A stretch of DNA of 15,830 nt, taken from NCBI GenBank assembly GCA_902478455.1, contig CABSLJ010000043.1, positions 1-15,830 of the forward strand, written 5' to 3'. The position numbers were made by a program, and so were the translations under genes. The notes below the pieces were generated by a model. It saw only the letters and a list, made by a program, of their open reading frames with translations. It was not told where the DNA came from and ran no database searches. Below are positions 7,301 to 15,830 of the stretch, piece after piece; the first letter of the stretch is position 1, and each line of letters begins with the position of its first letter. Source of the DNA: an uncultured Oscillospiraceae bacterium. GTDB lineage: Bacteria; Bacillota; Clostridia; Oscillospirales; Acutalibacteraceae.

Positions 7301-7335
7301 CACATACATTGACCAAGGAAAAGGATGAACAAAAA

Positions 7336-7752
7336 ATGCTGACAAGAAAAACTATCAAACGTCTGCTCGCGCTCGTGACCATTGCAGCCCTGTTTTTTGC
7401 CCTGGCGGCCGGTTGCAGCCAGCCTGCCGACAACGGCGCGGAGAAAATCACCGTGACCGTAAAGATCACCGCGCCCGACAAAGAGATCATCAACGAGGAC
7501 ATTCAGATTGATAAGGAGGGCGCGACCGCCGGAAAAGCAATTATGCAGGCCTGCCAGTCCAAAAAGCTCGCCTACACCAACGATAGCGGCTTGTATGATA
7601 ACTTCGACGGCGTCGCCTCCACTGAAACGGAAGGCTGGGTCTTCCTCTATAACGGGGAGACCGTTATGGTCGGCGCGGACGAACAGGAGATCAAGTCCGG
7701 AGACACCGTGGAATTCATTTACGGCGCTTATTCCGACTACTTTGACTTCTAA
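7336..7752 (+). CDS. DUF4430 domain lipoprotein
   Basis: This 138-residue secreted lipoprotein has signal peptide MLTRKTIKRLLALVTIAALF and a lipobox LAAGC, with the acylated Cys at residue 27. The mature part is a single small domain, KITVTVKITAPDKEIINED, then TAGKAIMQACQSKKLAY and TEGWVFLYNGETVMVGADEQ, ending SGDTVEFIYG. The GW...NG...G...DTVE pattern is that of DUF4430, a beta-grasp-like domain also found at the C-terminus of transcobalamin-type proteins and often attached to bacterial surface proteins. Its ligand is unknown here. ATG 7336 is chosen because the signal peptide begins there and AAGGA (7321-7325) precedes it; the longer in-frame reading from 7309 adds a hydrophilic stretch that would spoil the signal. 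It is the last gene of the tmcAL unit. Confidence 0.85.
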   Translation: MLTRKTIKRLLALVTIAALFFALAAGCSQPADNGAEKITVTVKITAPDKEIINEDIQIDKEGATAGKAIMQACQSKKLAYTNDSGLYDNFDGVASTETEGWVFLYNGETVMVGADEQEIKSGDTVEFIYGAYSDYFDF

Positions 7753-7784
7753 GCATTCCCGAAAGCGATTCTCCTAAAACACAA

Positions 7785-7869
7785 AACAGGGACGGACGCC
7801 GTCTCTCCCACGCGACAGGAATCCTTCCTGTTTCCGCGGGGGGAGCGGGGCGTCCGCCCCTGTTTTTTT
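7785..7869. terminator. Large bidirectional terminator (DUF4430 gene / rnmV)
   Basis: The outer arms AACAGGG-A-CGGACGCC (7785-7800) and GGCGTCCG-C-CCCTGTT (7849-7864) pair over 15 bp with one mismatch. They enclose further pairing, including ACAGGAA/TTCCTGT. T7 follows at 7863-7869, and the left flank is A-rich (AAAACACAAAA), so it can act on both strands. It sits between two convergent genes. Confidence 0.92.
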
Positions 7870-7905
7870 ACGGTTTATTTGTCTCCAGCCGACGAAAGGC
7901 AGCTT

Positions 7906-8511
7906 CTATTCCTCCCGCGATGAAAACAGCTCGTCGCACAGGTTTTCCAGCTCCTGTGCCGTCATCAGGCAGTTGAGCACCTGCAGCAGCGCGTTGGCGG
8001 AAAGGTATTCGGGCAGCTTCAGCCTTTGCAAAAGCCGTGACCGCATGCGGGCGCTGTTCTCTCCGCCGCTCAGCCCCAGAGAGAAGAGGTCGCCCTTGGT
8101 GATCGGCGCGCTTCCAACCTGCGCGGGGCCTTCCTCCGCCGTCACGCCGGCCCGCTCAAGCGCCTGCAGCAGCGCCTGCTGCGGCATCCCCTCCACGCCC
8201 AGCTTTCCTTCCTTGGAGGGCTTCTCCTTGCGCCGCTCCTTACCTAGGATATCCGGAATATAAGCGTGCTTGACGCTGCCCTCCGGCACTGCGCCGTTTA
8301 AAAAATTGCGAATGACAAAGCCGGCCGAGTCGCTGTCCGTCAGGATGAGGATACCCCGCTCGCGCGCCAGCCTGCGGATGAGGGCAAGGCGCTCCCTGTC
8401 CTTAAAGACCCGGAATCCGCCCGTCTCAATGATCAGCCCGTCGATGAGCCCGGAAAGCTTGATTTTATCGTATTTTCCTTCCACAATGACCGCTTCTTTG
8501 ACACGGAGCAT
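7906..8511 (-). CDS. rnmV: Ribonuclease M5
   Basis: RNase M5 matures the 5S rRNA precursor in Firmicutes, cutting a ribosome-protein-bound duplex through a Toprim catalytic domain. The 201-residue product begins MLRVKEAVIVEGKYDKIKLS, with the Toprim glutamate E11, and has the second motif TDSDSAGFVIRNFL with DxD at D59 and D61. IPDILGKERRKEKPSKEGKL and GVEGMPQQALLQAL are typical of the family; the C-terminal part is the substrate-binding region. It is slightly longer than the Bacillus protein (about 186). ATG 8511 is preceded by AGAGGG at a normal distance. The start lies 47 nt inside holA, so translation is probably coupled. The usual partner ksgA is not downstream; a terminator and a convergent gene are. 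Confidence 0.95.
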   Translation of the reverse strand: MLRVKEAVIVEGKYDKIKLSGLIDGLIIETGGFRVFKDRERLALIRRLARERGILILTDSDSAGFVIRNFLNGAVPEGSVKHAYIPDILGKERRKEKPSKEGKLGVEGMPQQALLQALERAGVTAEEGPAQVGSAPITKGDLFSLGLSGGENSARMRSRLLQRLKLPEYLSANALLQVLNCLMTAQELENLCDELFSSREE

Positions 8512-9559
8512 TTAATCCCTCTTTTCCGTAAAGAGATAACAGCTTGGTCAGAAGCTCCTCCATCAGGACCCTGCGGTCGGTGCGGGCGCTTTTGAGGCTG
8601 TAATCGGTCTGCCGGATGGCGAAAAGCATCTCCCGCAATGTGGCGGCCGAGAGCCGTCTGCCGTCGCGCTCGGCGTTGCGCAGCCGAAATTCCTTGCCGC
8701 GGTAGTCGAAGAGGGCGGAAAGCTCCTGTGGATTTTTGCCGCTTTCCAGAGCCGCCTTGACACGGTAGAGATCGAGATAGCCCGAAGAAAGCACCGCGAG
8801 CACCGCCACCGGCTCCTCCCGTTGGTAAAAGAGGAGGTCAAGCTGCTCAAAGGCTTTGGACCGCTGCCCGGCGAGCAGCGCCTTGGAAAGCTGGAAGACG
8901 TTGGTCTCCAGCGTGCCGACAGCCACGCGGTCGATCATTTCGCGCGTGATTTCGTTCCCGTCCGAGAAGGCGCACAGCTTTTCCAGCTCGTTGCGCAGCG
9001 TCAACAGATCCTCTCCGCACAGCTCGCGCAGATAGGCGGCGTTCTCCCGGGAAAGGGCGCTGCCCCGTTCGGCGGCCCAGTCGGCCAACTGCTTTTCCAG
9101 CGCCGCGCCCGACCGGTTGGCGCACTCCACCGTGACCCCCGCCTGTTGCAGCAGGCCGAGCATGTTCTTCCACTTGGAGGACCGCTTGAGGTCAAAATCC
9201 AGGGTAGATTCGCTGATGACCAGCACGGTGGTCTCCGGCAGATCGCTTAAAAGCTCCTTCCATTTGGCGAGTTCGGCCGCCGTGAGGCTCTCCGCGTCCA
9301 AATCGAGCAGGCGGACACATTTGCGTTCGGCAAAGACGGGCAGCGCTTCCACAGCGGCGGCCAGCTCGTCGACAGAGCAGTCGGACGCATGAAAGCTCTG
9401 ATAGTTGAAATCGGAGGGATGCTTGCCCAGCGCCTTCTGCACCAGCAGGGCGGTGTAGTGCCGCACGAGATATTTTTCCTCTCCATACAGGAAATAGAGC
9501 CGTTCGAGTCCGCCTTCCTTTATGGATTTCTTCAGTTCCGCCTCTGTTTTTTGCGGCAT
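8465..9559 (-). CDS. holA: DNA polymerase III subunit delta
   Basis: HolA is the clamp-loader delta subunit that opens the beta sliding clamp. The 364-residue protein has the family N-terminus LERLYFLYGEEKYLVRHYTA, the internal block ALPVFAERKCVRLLDLDAES, a degenerate AAA+ fold without a working P-loop, and a helical C-terminus (LREMLFAIRQTDYSLKSART) ending MEELLTKLLSLYGKEG plus about 16 extra residues. Those extra residues read into rnmV and make the protein longer than the usual 330-345. The ATG at 9557-9559 shares one base with the comEC TGA, and GAGGAGGG lies just upstream inside comEC, so translation is coupled. comEC-holA adjacency is common in Firmicutes. Confidence 0.95.
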   Translation of the reverse strand: MPQKTEAELKKSIKEGGLERLYFLYGEEKYLVRHYTALLVQKALGKHPSDFNYQSFHASDCSVDELAAAVEALPVFAERKCVRLLDLDAESLTAAELAKWKELLSDLPETTVLVISESTLDFDLKRSSKWKNMLGLLQQAGVTVECANRSGAALEKQLADWAAERGSALSRENAAYLRELCGEDLLTLRNELEKLCAFSDGNEITREMIDRVAVGTLETNVFQLSKALLAGQRSKAFEQLDLLFYQREEPVAVLAVLSSGYLDLYRVKAALESGKNPQELSALFDYRGKEFRLRNAERDGRRLSAATLREMLFAIRQTDYSLKSARTDRRVLMEELLTKLLSLYGKEGLNAPCQRSGHCGRKIR

Positions 9560-11808
9560 CAGACGTCCCTCCTCATTTGAATTTGATGTTCTCCCACAAG
9601 GTCGATGTACAGCGCGCCTTCCCCCGCCGTGAGATAAGCGGGCGCACCGTCGGCATCCAGACTGTACAGCAGTTCACCCGCACTCTCCTGCGCACAGGAG
9701 AGCACAAGGCAGGAGACCGAAAGAAGCTCCCGGTGCGCAATCCGCCCGCCGGTAATCAGCAGATCGGCGTTTCGCTCTTCTGCGCCGAGTTCGGCGGCAT
9801 CTCCGCCTGAGGGGCAGATCAAAACAGTCAGGTCCTCCGCCTCCAGAGTCAGCCAGCTGCCGGAGGCGCAGCGGCAGGCGGTAAGCTCCACATTCCCCCA
9901 AAGGGTGGCGCCGGCACGGGCAGCGTAAACATAAGCGTTTGGGTAGGAAACAAGCTCCAGCCGCAGACTTTCGTCCAGCTCCTCATCGCCGCCGGCCAGG
10001 ATCGAGGCCGGTGTATAGTCCCTGATGAGCCGCCGCGCGGACGAGGGGGCCTCCTCCTCTCCCCCGGGCAACAGGAGCAGGTCAAGCGAATCGGTTCCCT
10101 GTGCATCGAGACAGGACGCGAGATGATGTTCCGCCGAATAATCCCCGCCGGCGCTCAGAACAGCGGCGCGGCCGTTGCGCGTCAGCACCAGCGCGCAGCC
10201 GTCCCCCACATCCAACACCGAAAGGCGAAGGACGTCCGCCGCCCTCAGCTGGTGGGAAAACACGCCGGTAAGCAGCATCAGGACAGACAGCAGCGCCACA
10301 GTACGTTTGTAGCGCCAGCCCTTGCCCAGAATACAGGCCAGGCCGAGCAGCAGAAGCGTCCCCGCCAGCCATAAAAGCAGATAACGCTCCGACATGGGGA
10401 TCGACGCCGAAGGAACGGCCGCAAGACAGCGGACGCAGAAAATCAGGTAATTGGCAAGGATGCCCGCGATCAGCGAGCAGGCCGACGCCAAAAAGGACAA
10501 CGCCGGAATCAGGGAACACACGCCCGCCAGCGCCCCAAACAGCAGCATGATCCCGGCGGGATAAGCCTCCAGCAGATTGGCCAAAGGCGAAACCAGGGAA
10601 ACCTCTCCGAAGGAAAGCATTACGATCGGCAGCGTAAACACCGTGGCCGAAAGACAGGTGGCCAGTGCGGAGGCGACGCCCCGCGTCAGGCGGTTGCTCC
10701 AGCCCCGGCGCGTCAGCCGCGCATGCATCGTCTTTGTCAGCGCCGGAGAAAGCACAATCAGTCCCAGTGAAGCGGCAAAGGAGAGCAGAAAACCGATATC
10801 CCCCGCCGCAAAGGGATTGGGGACGGTCAGCACGAGCACCGCGATGCCGAGGGAATTGAGCGAATCGGCCCGCCGGCGGATGACGATGCCCAAAAGGGTC
10901 AGGATGCACATCATCCCCGCGCGCACCACCGACGGCACAAAGCCGGTGACCGCCATAAAGCCGAAAACGCCCAGCGCCGCAAGACAGGCGGCGCTCCGGC
11001 GCGGCAGACGAAGAAAAAGGAAAAAGGCGAGCAGACACTGGGCGACGATGGCCGTATGCAGGCCCGACACCGCCAGCAGATGGGAAACGCCCGTAACGCG
11101 GAAATCCTTTTTGACCTCCTGAGACAGGCTGTACTTCTCCCCGAGCAGCACGCCGCCGACCAGTGCGGACTGTTCGGGCGGCAGGCGGGTGCGAAGGGCG
11201 GCGAGCATCCCCTCCCGCGCCTTCAGCGCATAGTAATAGAGCGGGCGTTCCTCCCCCGCCGTGATTTCCACCGGCTCGTGGGAATAGAGGTAGGAGAGCA
11301 TATGAATGCCCTTAGAGGCGTAGGAGCTTCTGGAATCGAAGCCCTCTCCCCCGTCGGGGAGGAAGAGATGCACCTTTGCGGTCACGCGGTCGTAGACGTC
11401 GGCCTCAAGCGCCGTCGGACAGGACAGCCGCAGCTTGATCCGCTGGGGCGGGGACTCGCCCTCGATAAGCACCTGGTCGGTCTCCAGCACATAGTAACAG
11501 CGGCCGTAAGCCTCATAGGGCAGCTCGCAGAGAACGCCTGAGACCACCGCGTCCTTTTCATCAAAAGGGAGCAGCGGGGCGACCTGCCTGTCGTATGCAA
11601 AGGCGTAGCCGAAGAGGCCGACCGCGGCGGTCAGAACGGCGAGGGGAATCACCCTTTGGCGGCGCAGCGCCGGGACGGCAAAAAACAGGAGAGCGCAGAG
11701 GAACGCCAGACAGGCGAGAAACAGGCTTCCTTCCCGGCCAAAATAGACGGCGGCCGTCAGCGTCAGAAGATAGGTAAAGCCCACCAACGCAAACGGCCGC
11801 ACCAGCAT
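9559..11808 (-). CDS. comEC: ComEC/Rec2 family DNA uptake channel with degenerate C-terminal MBL domain
   Basis: ComEC is the inner-membrane channel through which single-stranded DNA enters during natural transformation. The 749-residue protein has an N-terminal membrane segment and OB-like DUF4131 region (residues about 1-190), then the competence domain with the characteristic VSHLLAVSGLH (241-251), VRAGMMCILTLLG and NPFAAGDIGFLLSFAASLGL plus about ten membrane segments. The C-terminal metallo-beta-lactamase-like domain starts at LDVGDGCALVL (about 532). There the HxHxDH metal motif is absent: the expected place reads LLLLPGGEEEA (577-587), and the preceding IDxGG is LSAGGD. Start ATG 11808 follows GGAGGAAG by 4-5 nt; the in-frame extension to 11994 is arginine-rich and unlikely. 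It overlaps holA by one base. Other com genes are not in this window. Confidence 0.93.
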   Translation of the reverse strand: MLVRPFALVGFTYLLTLTAAVYFGREGSLFLACLAFLCALLFFAVPALRRQRVIPLAVLTAAVGLFGYAFAYDRQVAPLLPFDEKDAVVSGVLCELPYEAYGRCYYVLETDQVLIEGESPPQRIKLRLSCPTALEADVYDRVTAKVHLFLPDGGEGFDSRSSYASKGIHMLSYLYSHEPVEITAGEERPLYYYALKAREGMLAALRTRLPPEQSALVGGVLLGEKYSLSQEVKKDFRVTGVSHLLAVSGLHTAIVAQCLLAFFLFLRLPRRSAACLAALGVFGFMAVTGFVPSVVRAGMMCILTLLGIVIRRRADSLNSLGIAVLVLTVPNPFAAGDIGFLLSFAASLGLIVLSPALTKTMHARLTRRGWSNRLTRGVASALATCLSATVFTLPIVMLSFGEVSLVSPLANLLEAYPAGIMLLFGALAGVCSLIPALSFLASACSLIAGILANYLIFCVRCLAAVPSASIPMSERYLLLWLAGTLLLLGLACILGKGWRYKRTVALLSVLMLLTGVFSHQLRAADVLRLSVLDVGDGCALVLTRNGRAAVLSAGGDYSAEHHLASCLDAQGTDSLDLLLLPGGEEEAPSSARRLIRDYTPASILAGGDEELDESLRLELVSYPNAYVYAARAGATLWGNVELTACRCASGSWLTLEAEDLTVLICPSGGDAAELGAEERNADLLITGGRIAHRELLSVSCLVLSCAQESAGELLYSLDADGAPAYLTAGEGALYIDLVGEHQIQMRRDV

Positions 11809-11916
11809 GCTGCTTCCTCCCCTTGTCCTGACCCGCGCGGCGCGTGGGATGCTCCGAATCGGGAGCCTCCCCGCCCTTGTTGGGGCCTGTCCGACTGCGG
11901 CGGAAAGCCCGAACCC

Positions 11917-11947
11917 GGCGGACGGACCGCAAAGCGCCCCGTCCGCC
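11917..11947. repeat. GC-rich inverted repeat upstream of comEC
   Basis: GGCGGACGG (11917-11925) and CCGTCCGCC (11939-11947) form a perfect 9-bp stem with a 13-nt loop, in the 219-bp gap between the phosphoribosyltransferase gene and comEC. No T-tract follows on either strand. The gap is GC-rich, and I found no convincing promoter for comEC in it. Confidence 0.45.
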
Positions 11948-11984
11948 GCGCGCAAGCCTTCCCGCCGCGTGGTAAAACGATTGC

Positions 11985-12012
11985 AAAAACGCATCCCGGA
12001 ATTCCGCCGGGA
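11985..12012 (-). terminator. Weak terminator-like hairpin after the phosphoribosyltransferase gene
   Basis: On the minus strand TCCCGG (12012-12007), a 7-nt loop and CCGGGA (11999-11994) form a 6-bp stem, followed after 4 nt by TTTTT (11989-11985). It starts 15 nt after the gene's stop codon. The gap before the T-tract makes it weak, so it may end the transcript only partly before comEC. Confidence 0.4.
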
Positions 12013-12027
12013 AGGAGTAAAATGAGC

Positions 12028-12567
12028 TTATTTGAAGAAGAGAGGCAGCGGTTCGAGGAAGATGATGTCCTCCCGCTTGGCGGCGTCCCCTTCGGCCAGC
12101 ACACAGGCGCGGCCGACGATGTTGCCGCCCGCCTTGCGGACCAGCGTTTCGATGGCGGTCAGCGATTCGCCCGTACTGATGACGTCGTCGACAATGAGCA
12201 CCCGCTTGCCCTGCAGGGAGAGGTATTCATCCTCCGAGAGATAAAGGTGCTGCAGCCGGGCGGTGGTGATCGACTTGACCTCCACCTCGATGGGATTGCG
12301 CATATAGAGCTTGACGCCCTTGCGGGCCACCACATAACGGCGGCAGCCCTGGCGGGCCATTTCGTAGCACAGCGGAATGCCCTTGGCCTCGGCGGTGATG
12401 AGCACGTCGTGCTCGGGGCACTTGGCCAGCAGTTCGCGCGCCGCGTTTTCGGTCAGCTCAACGTCTCCGAACATGATGAACGCCGCGATGTCCAGCTTGT
12501 CGTCCACCTGGCAGACGGGCAGCTCGCGCTTACAGCCGGCCACCGTCATGGTATATACTTTGTCCAT
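12028..12567 (-). CDS. Adenine/purine phosphoribosyltransferase-like protein
   Basis: This type I phosphoribosyltransferase joins a purine base to PRPP, giving a nucleotide plus pyrophosphate. Adenine is the likeliest substrate by resemblance to Apt. The protein is 179 residues. The PRPP-binding loop VLIVDDVISTGES (residues 123-135) is clear, preceded by ITAEAKGIPLCYEMARQ and the RKGVKLYM stretch, and followed by VGRACVLAEGDAAKR. The start MDKVYTM at 12567 matches family length; in-frame residues further upstream (to 12642) would run into the HIT gene. A Shine-Dalgarno-like GGAAGGG lies somewhat far upstream (about 12 nt). It is downstream of alaS and a HIT gene on the same strand. Base specificity (adenine versus xanthine/hypoxanthine) cannot be fixed from sequence alone. 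Confidence 0.85.
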   Translation of the reverse strand: MDKVYTMTVAGCKRELPVCQVDDKLDIAAFIMFGDVELTENAARELLAKCPEHDVLITAEAKGIPLCYEMARQGCRRYVVARKGVKLYMRNPIEVEVKSITTARLQHLYLSEDEYLSLQGKRVLIVDDVISTGESLTAIETLVRKAGGNIVGRACVLAEGDAAKREDIIFLEPLPLFFK

Positions 12568-12626
12568 TCTGCATCCAGCCCTTCCTGAATCGTCTATTGT
12601 GCGCGTTACGGGGAATCCCGTTCTGT

Positions 12627-12968
12627 TTAGCCCGGAGGCCACTGCATCGAACGGCCGCCGAGCAGGTGAAAGTGCAGGTGGGAAACCGTCTGTCCGCCGT
12701 CTTTGCCGCAGTTGTTGACAATGCGGTAGCCGCCTTCGGCCACGCCGAGCCTGCGGGCGACCTCAGCCGCCCTGGCGAAGATGCGGCCGACGACGGCGCA
12801 GTTTTCCACGTTCAGTTCATCCGCAGAAGCGATGTGCGTCTTGGGGATGAAGAGGACGTGTACGGGCGCCTGGGGGTCCAGGTCGTAAAAGCCGAGGATT
12901 TCATCGTCCTCGTAGACCTTTTTGGAGGGGATTTCCCCCGCCGCGATCTTACAGAAAATACAGTCCAT
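12627..12968 (-). CDS. HIT (histidine triad) family hydrolase, HinT-like
   Basis: HIT proteins hydrolyse AMP esters or amides such as nucleoside phosphoramidates, dinucleoside polyphosphates and aminoacyl-adenylates. The 113-residue product is the normal HinT length. It starts MDCIFCKIAAGEIPSKKVYE, with the CxxC pair (C3, C6) common in Gram-positive members, has VHVLFIPKTHIAS in the core, and ends QTVSHLHFHLLGGR with the catalytic triad HLHFHLL at residues 97-103 followed by the typical W/P-rich tail. ATG 12968 follows AAGGAGG at good spacing. It lies about 110 nt after alaS and 59 nt before the phosphoribosyltransferase gene. Placement next to an aminoacyl-tRNA synthetase fits a role in clearing aminoacyl-AMP, as shown for E. 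coli HinT with lysyl-AMP; that is inference here. Confidence 0.95.
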   Translation of the reverse strand: MDCIFCKIAAGEIPSKKVYEDDEILGFYDLDPQAPVHVLFIPKTHIASADELNVENCAVVGRIFARAAEVARRLGVAEGGYRIVNNCGKDGGQTVSHLHFHLLGGRSMQWPPG

Positions 12969-12989
12969 CCATTACGCCTCCTTTTCTAA

Positions 12990-13046
12990 GGCCGGGATAC
13001 GCCGCGCAGGCTGCAAGGCTCTCTATGCAGCCGCGCGGACCCGGCC
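12990..13046. repeat. Long GC-rich hairpin between alaS and the HIT gene
   Basis: Three stacked stems pair GGCCGGG with CCCGGCC (12990-12996 / 13040-13046), CCGCGC with GCGCGG (13002-13007 / 13033-13038) and GGCTGCA with TGCAGCC (13009-13015 / 13026-13032). Together they give about 20 bp with small bulges and a 10-nt loop. On the minus strand no T-run follows (TTAGAAAAGG), so it is not a standard terminator; it may be a processing or stability element between the two cistrons. Confidence 0.65.
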
Positions 13047-13075
13047 GGTATGGAACAATCCACAGATTTCTGTTA

Positions 13076-15706
<2,631 letters not shown>

Positions 15707-15743
15707 AAAAAGTCACTCCCTGTTTTTTCGGTTGCTGTTGGAC

Positions 15744-15786
15744 AAAAAAGAAGGACTTCTCCCCCCACCATGGGACGGAGAAATCC
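15744..15786 (-). terminator. Attenuator terminator of the alaS T-box leader
   Basis: On the minus strand GGATTTCTCC (15786-15777) pairs with GGAGAAGTCC (15762-15753), with one G-U pair, across a loop, and is followed by TTCTTTTTT (15752-15744). Its 5' arm overlaps the T-box antiterminator bases, so the two structures exclude each other. The alaS start codon is about 38 nt further on. Confidence 0.85.
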
Positions 15787-15830
15787 GTGGTACCACCCAA
15801 ATTACGCTGTAAAGCGTCACTCTGTCTCCC
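15744..15830 (-). promoter_or_regulatory. T-box riboswitch (alanine), 3' part, cut by the window edge
   Basis: The minus strand carries the conserved T-box sequence GGGTGGTACCACGG (15798-15785), preceded by a small hairpin ACGCT/AGCGT (15804-15808 / 15813-15817) and followed by the attenuator terminator. The TGGT bulge would pair with the ACCA end of uncharged tRNA-Ala, which stabilises the antiterminator and lets alaS be transcribed. Stem I with the specifier codon lies beyond position 15830, so alanine specificity is inferred from the downstream gene. Confidence 0.88.

Noticed and set aside
6295..7332. 345-aa minus-strand reading frame
   Set aside because: Antisense to the mutarotase-like gene, which has a plausible protein, coupling to tmcAL and a ribosome binding site; the minus frame has none of these.
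11809..11994. N-terminal extension of ComEC to 11994
   Set aside because: The extra 62 residues are Arg/Ala/Gly-rich and include intergenic hairpin sequence; ATG 11808 has a strong GGAGGAAG site and starts a membrane-protein N-terminus.
11656..12588. 310-aa plus-strand reading frame
   Set aside because: It spans the start of comEC, the intergenic gap and most of the phosphoribosyltransferase gene on the opposite strand; it is a shadow frame.

Overview
The window looks like one end of an assembly contig from a GC-rich anaerobic Firmicute, most likely class Clostridia and perhaps an Oscillospiraceae/Ruminococcaceae-type gut bacterium. The evidence is a V-type (not F-type) ATPase, a T-box leader on alaS, the Gram-positive-type genes rnmV, tmcAL and holA-comEC, strong AGGAGG ribosome binding sites and lipoprotein signal peptides. 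The taxonomic call is an inference from gene content, not from a marker-gene search. The first 41 bases are not genomic: they are an Illumina Nextera i5 index plus read-1 transposase adapter left on the contig.

Layout. Positions 42-1708 (+) hold the tail of a V-type ATPase operon: subunit B without its N-terminus, then subunit D. A convergent minus-strand lipoprotein gene of unknown function (1817-3025), more AT-rich than its surroundings, has its own good sigma-A-type promoter. After an AT-rich intergenic region comes a small membrane protein of the DUF378/YuzA type (3446-3664, +), and converging on it is acetate kinase ackA (3763-4974, -). Divergent from ackA is a probable three-gene plus-strand unit (5091-7752): tmcAL, which uses acetate and ATP to acetylate tRNA-Met; an uncharacterised protein that looks like a galactose-mutarotase-type beta-sandwich; and a small DUF4430 lipoprotein. 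Three hairpins that can work on both strands separate the convergent pairs at about 1750, 3695 and 7785.

The right half (7906-15830) is a minus-strand cluster. In transcription order it holds a T-box leader (cut by the window edge), alaS, a HIT-family hydrolase, an adenine/purine phosphoribosyltransferase-like gene, comEC, holA and rnmV. comEC-holA and holA-rnmV overlap, so those three are translationally coupled. A GC-rich hairpin lies between alaS and the HIT gene, and a weak terminator-like hairpin lies between the phosphoribosyltransferase and comEC, so the cluster may be more than one transcription unit.

How it fits together. The content is mostly housekeeping: ion-motive energy (V-ATPase), acetate metabolism (ackA), tRNA charging and modification (alaS, tmcAL), nucleotide salvage, replication (HolA), 5S rRNA maturation (RnmV) and DNA uptake (ComEC). 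I saw no CRISPR array, prophage, transposase gene, tRNA/rRNA gene or defence system, and I do not see a clearly new multi-gene system. The points most worth a second look are a ComEC whose C-terminal metallo-beta-lactamase domain has lost its metal-ligand motif, the acyl-adenylate theme in the gene neighbourhoods (alaS with a HIT hydrolase; ackA back to back with tmcAL), the 47-nt holA/rnmV overlap, and the adapter contamination.
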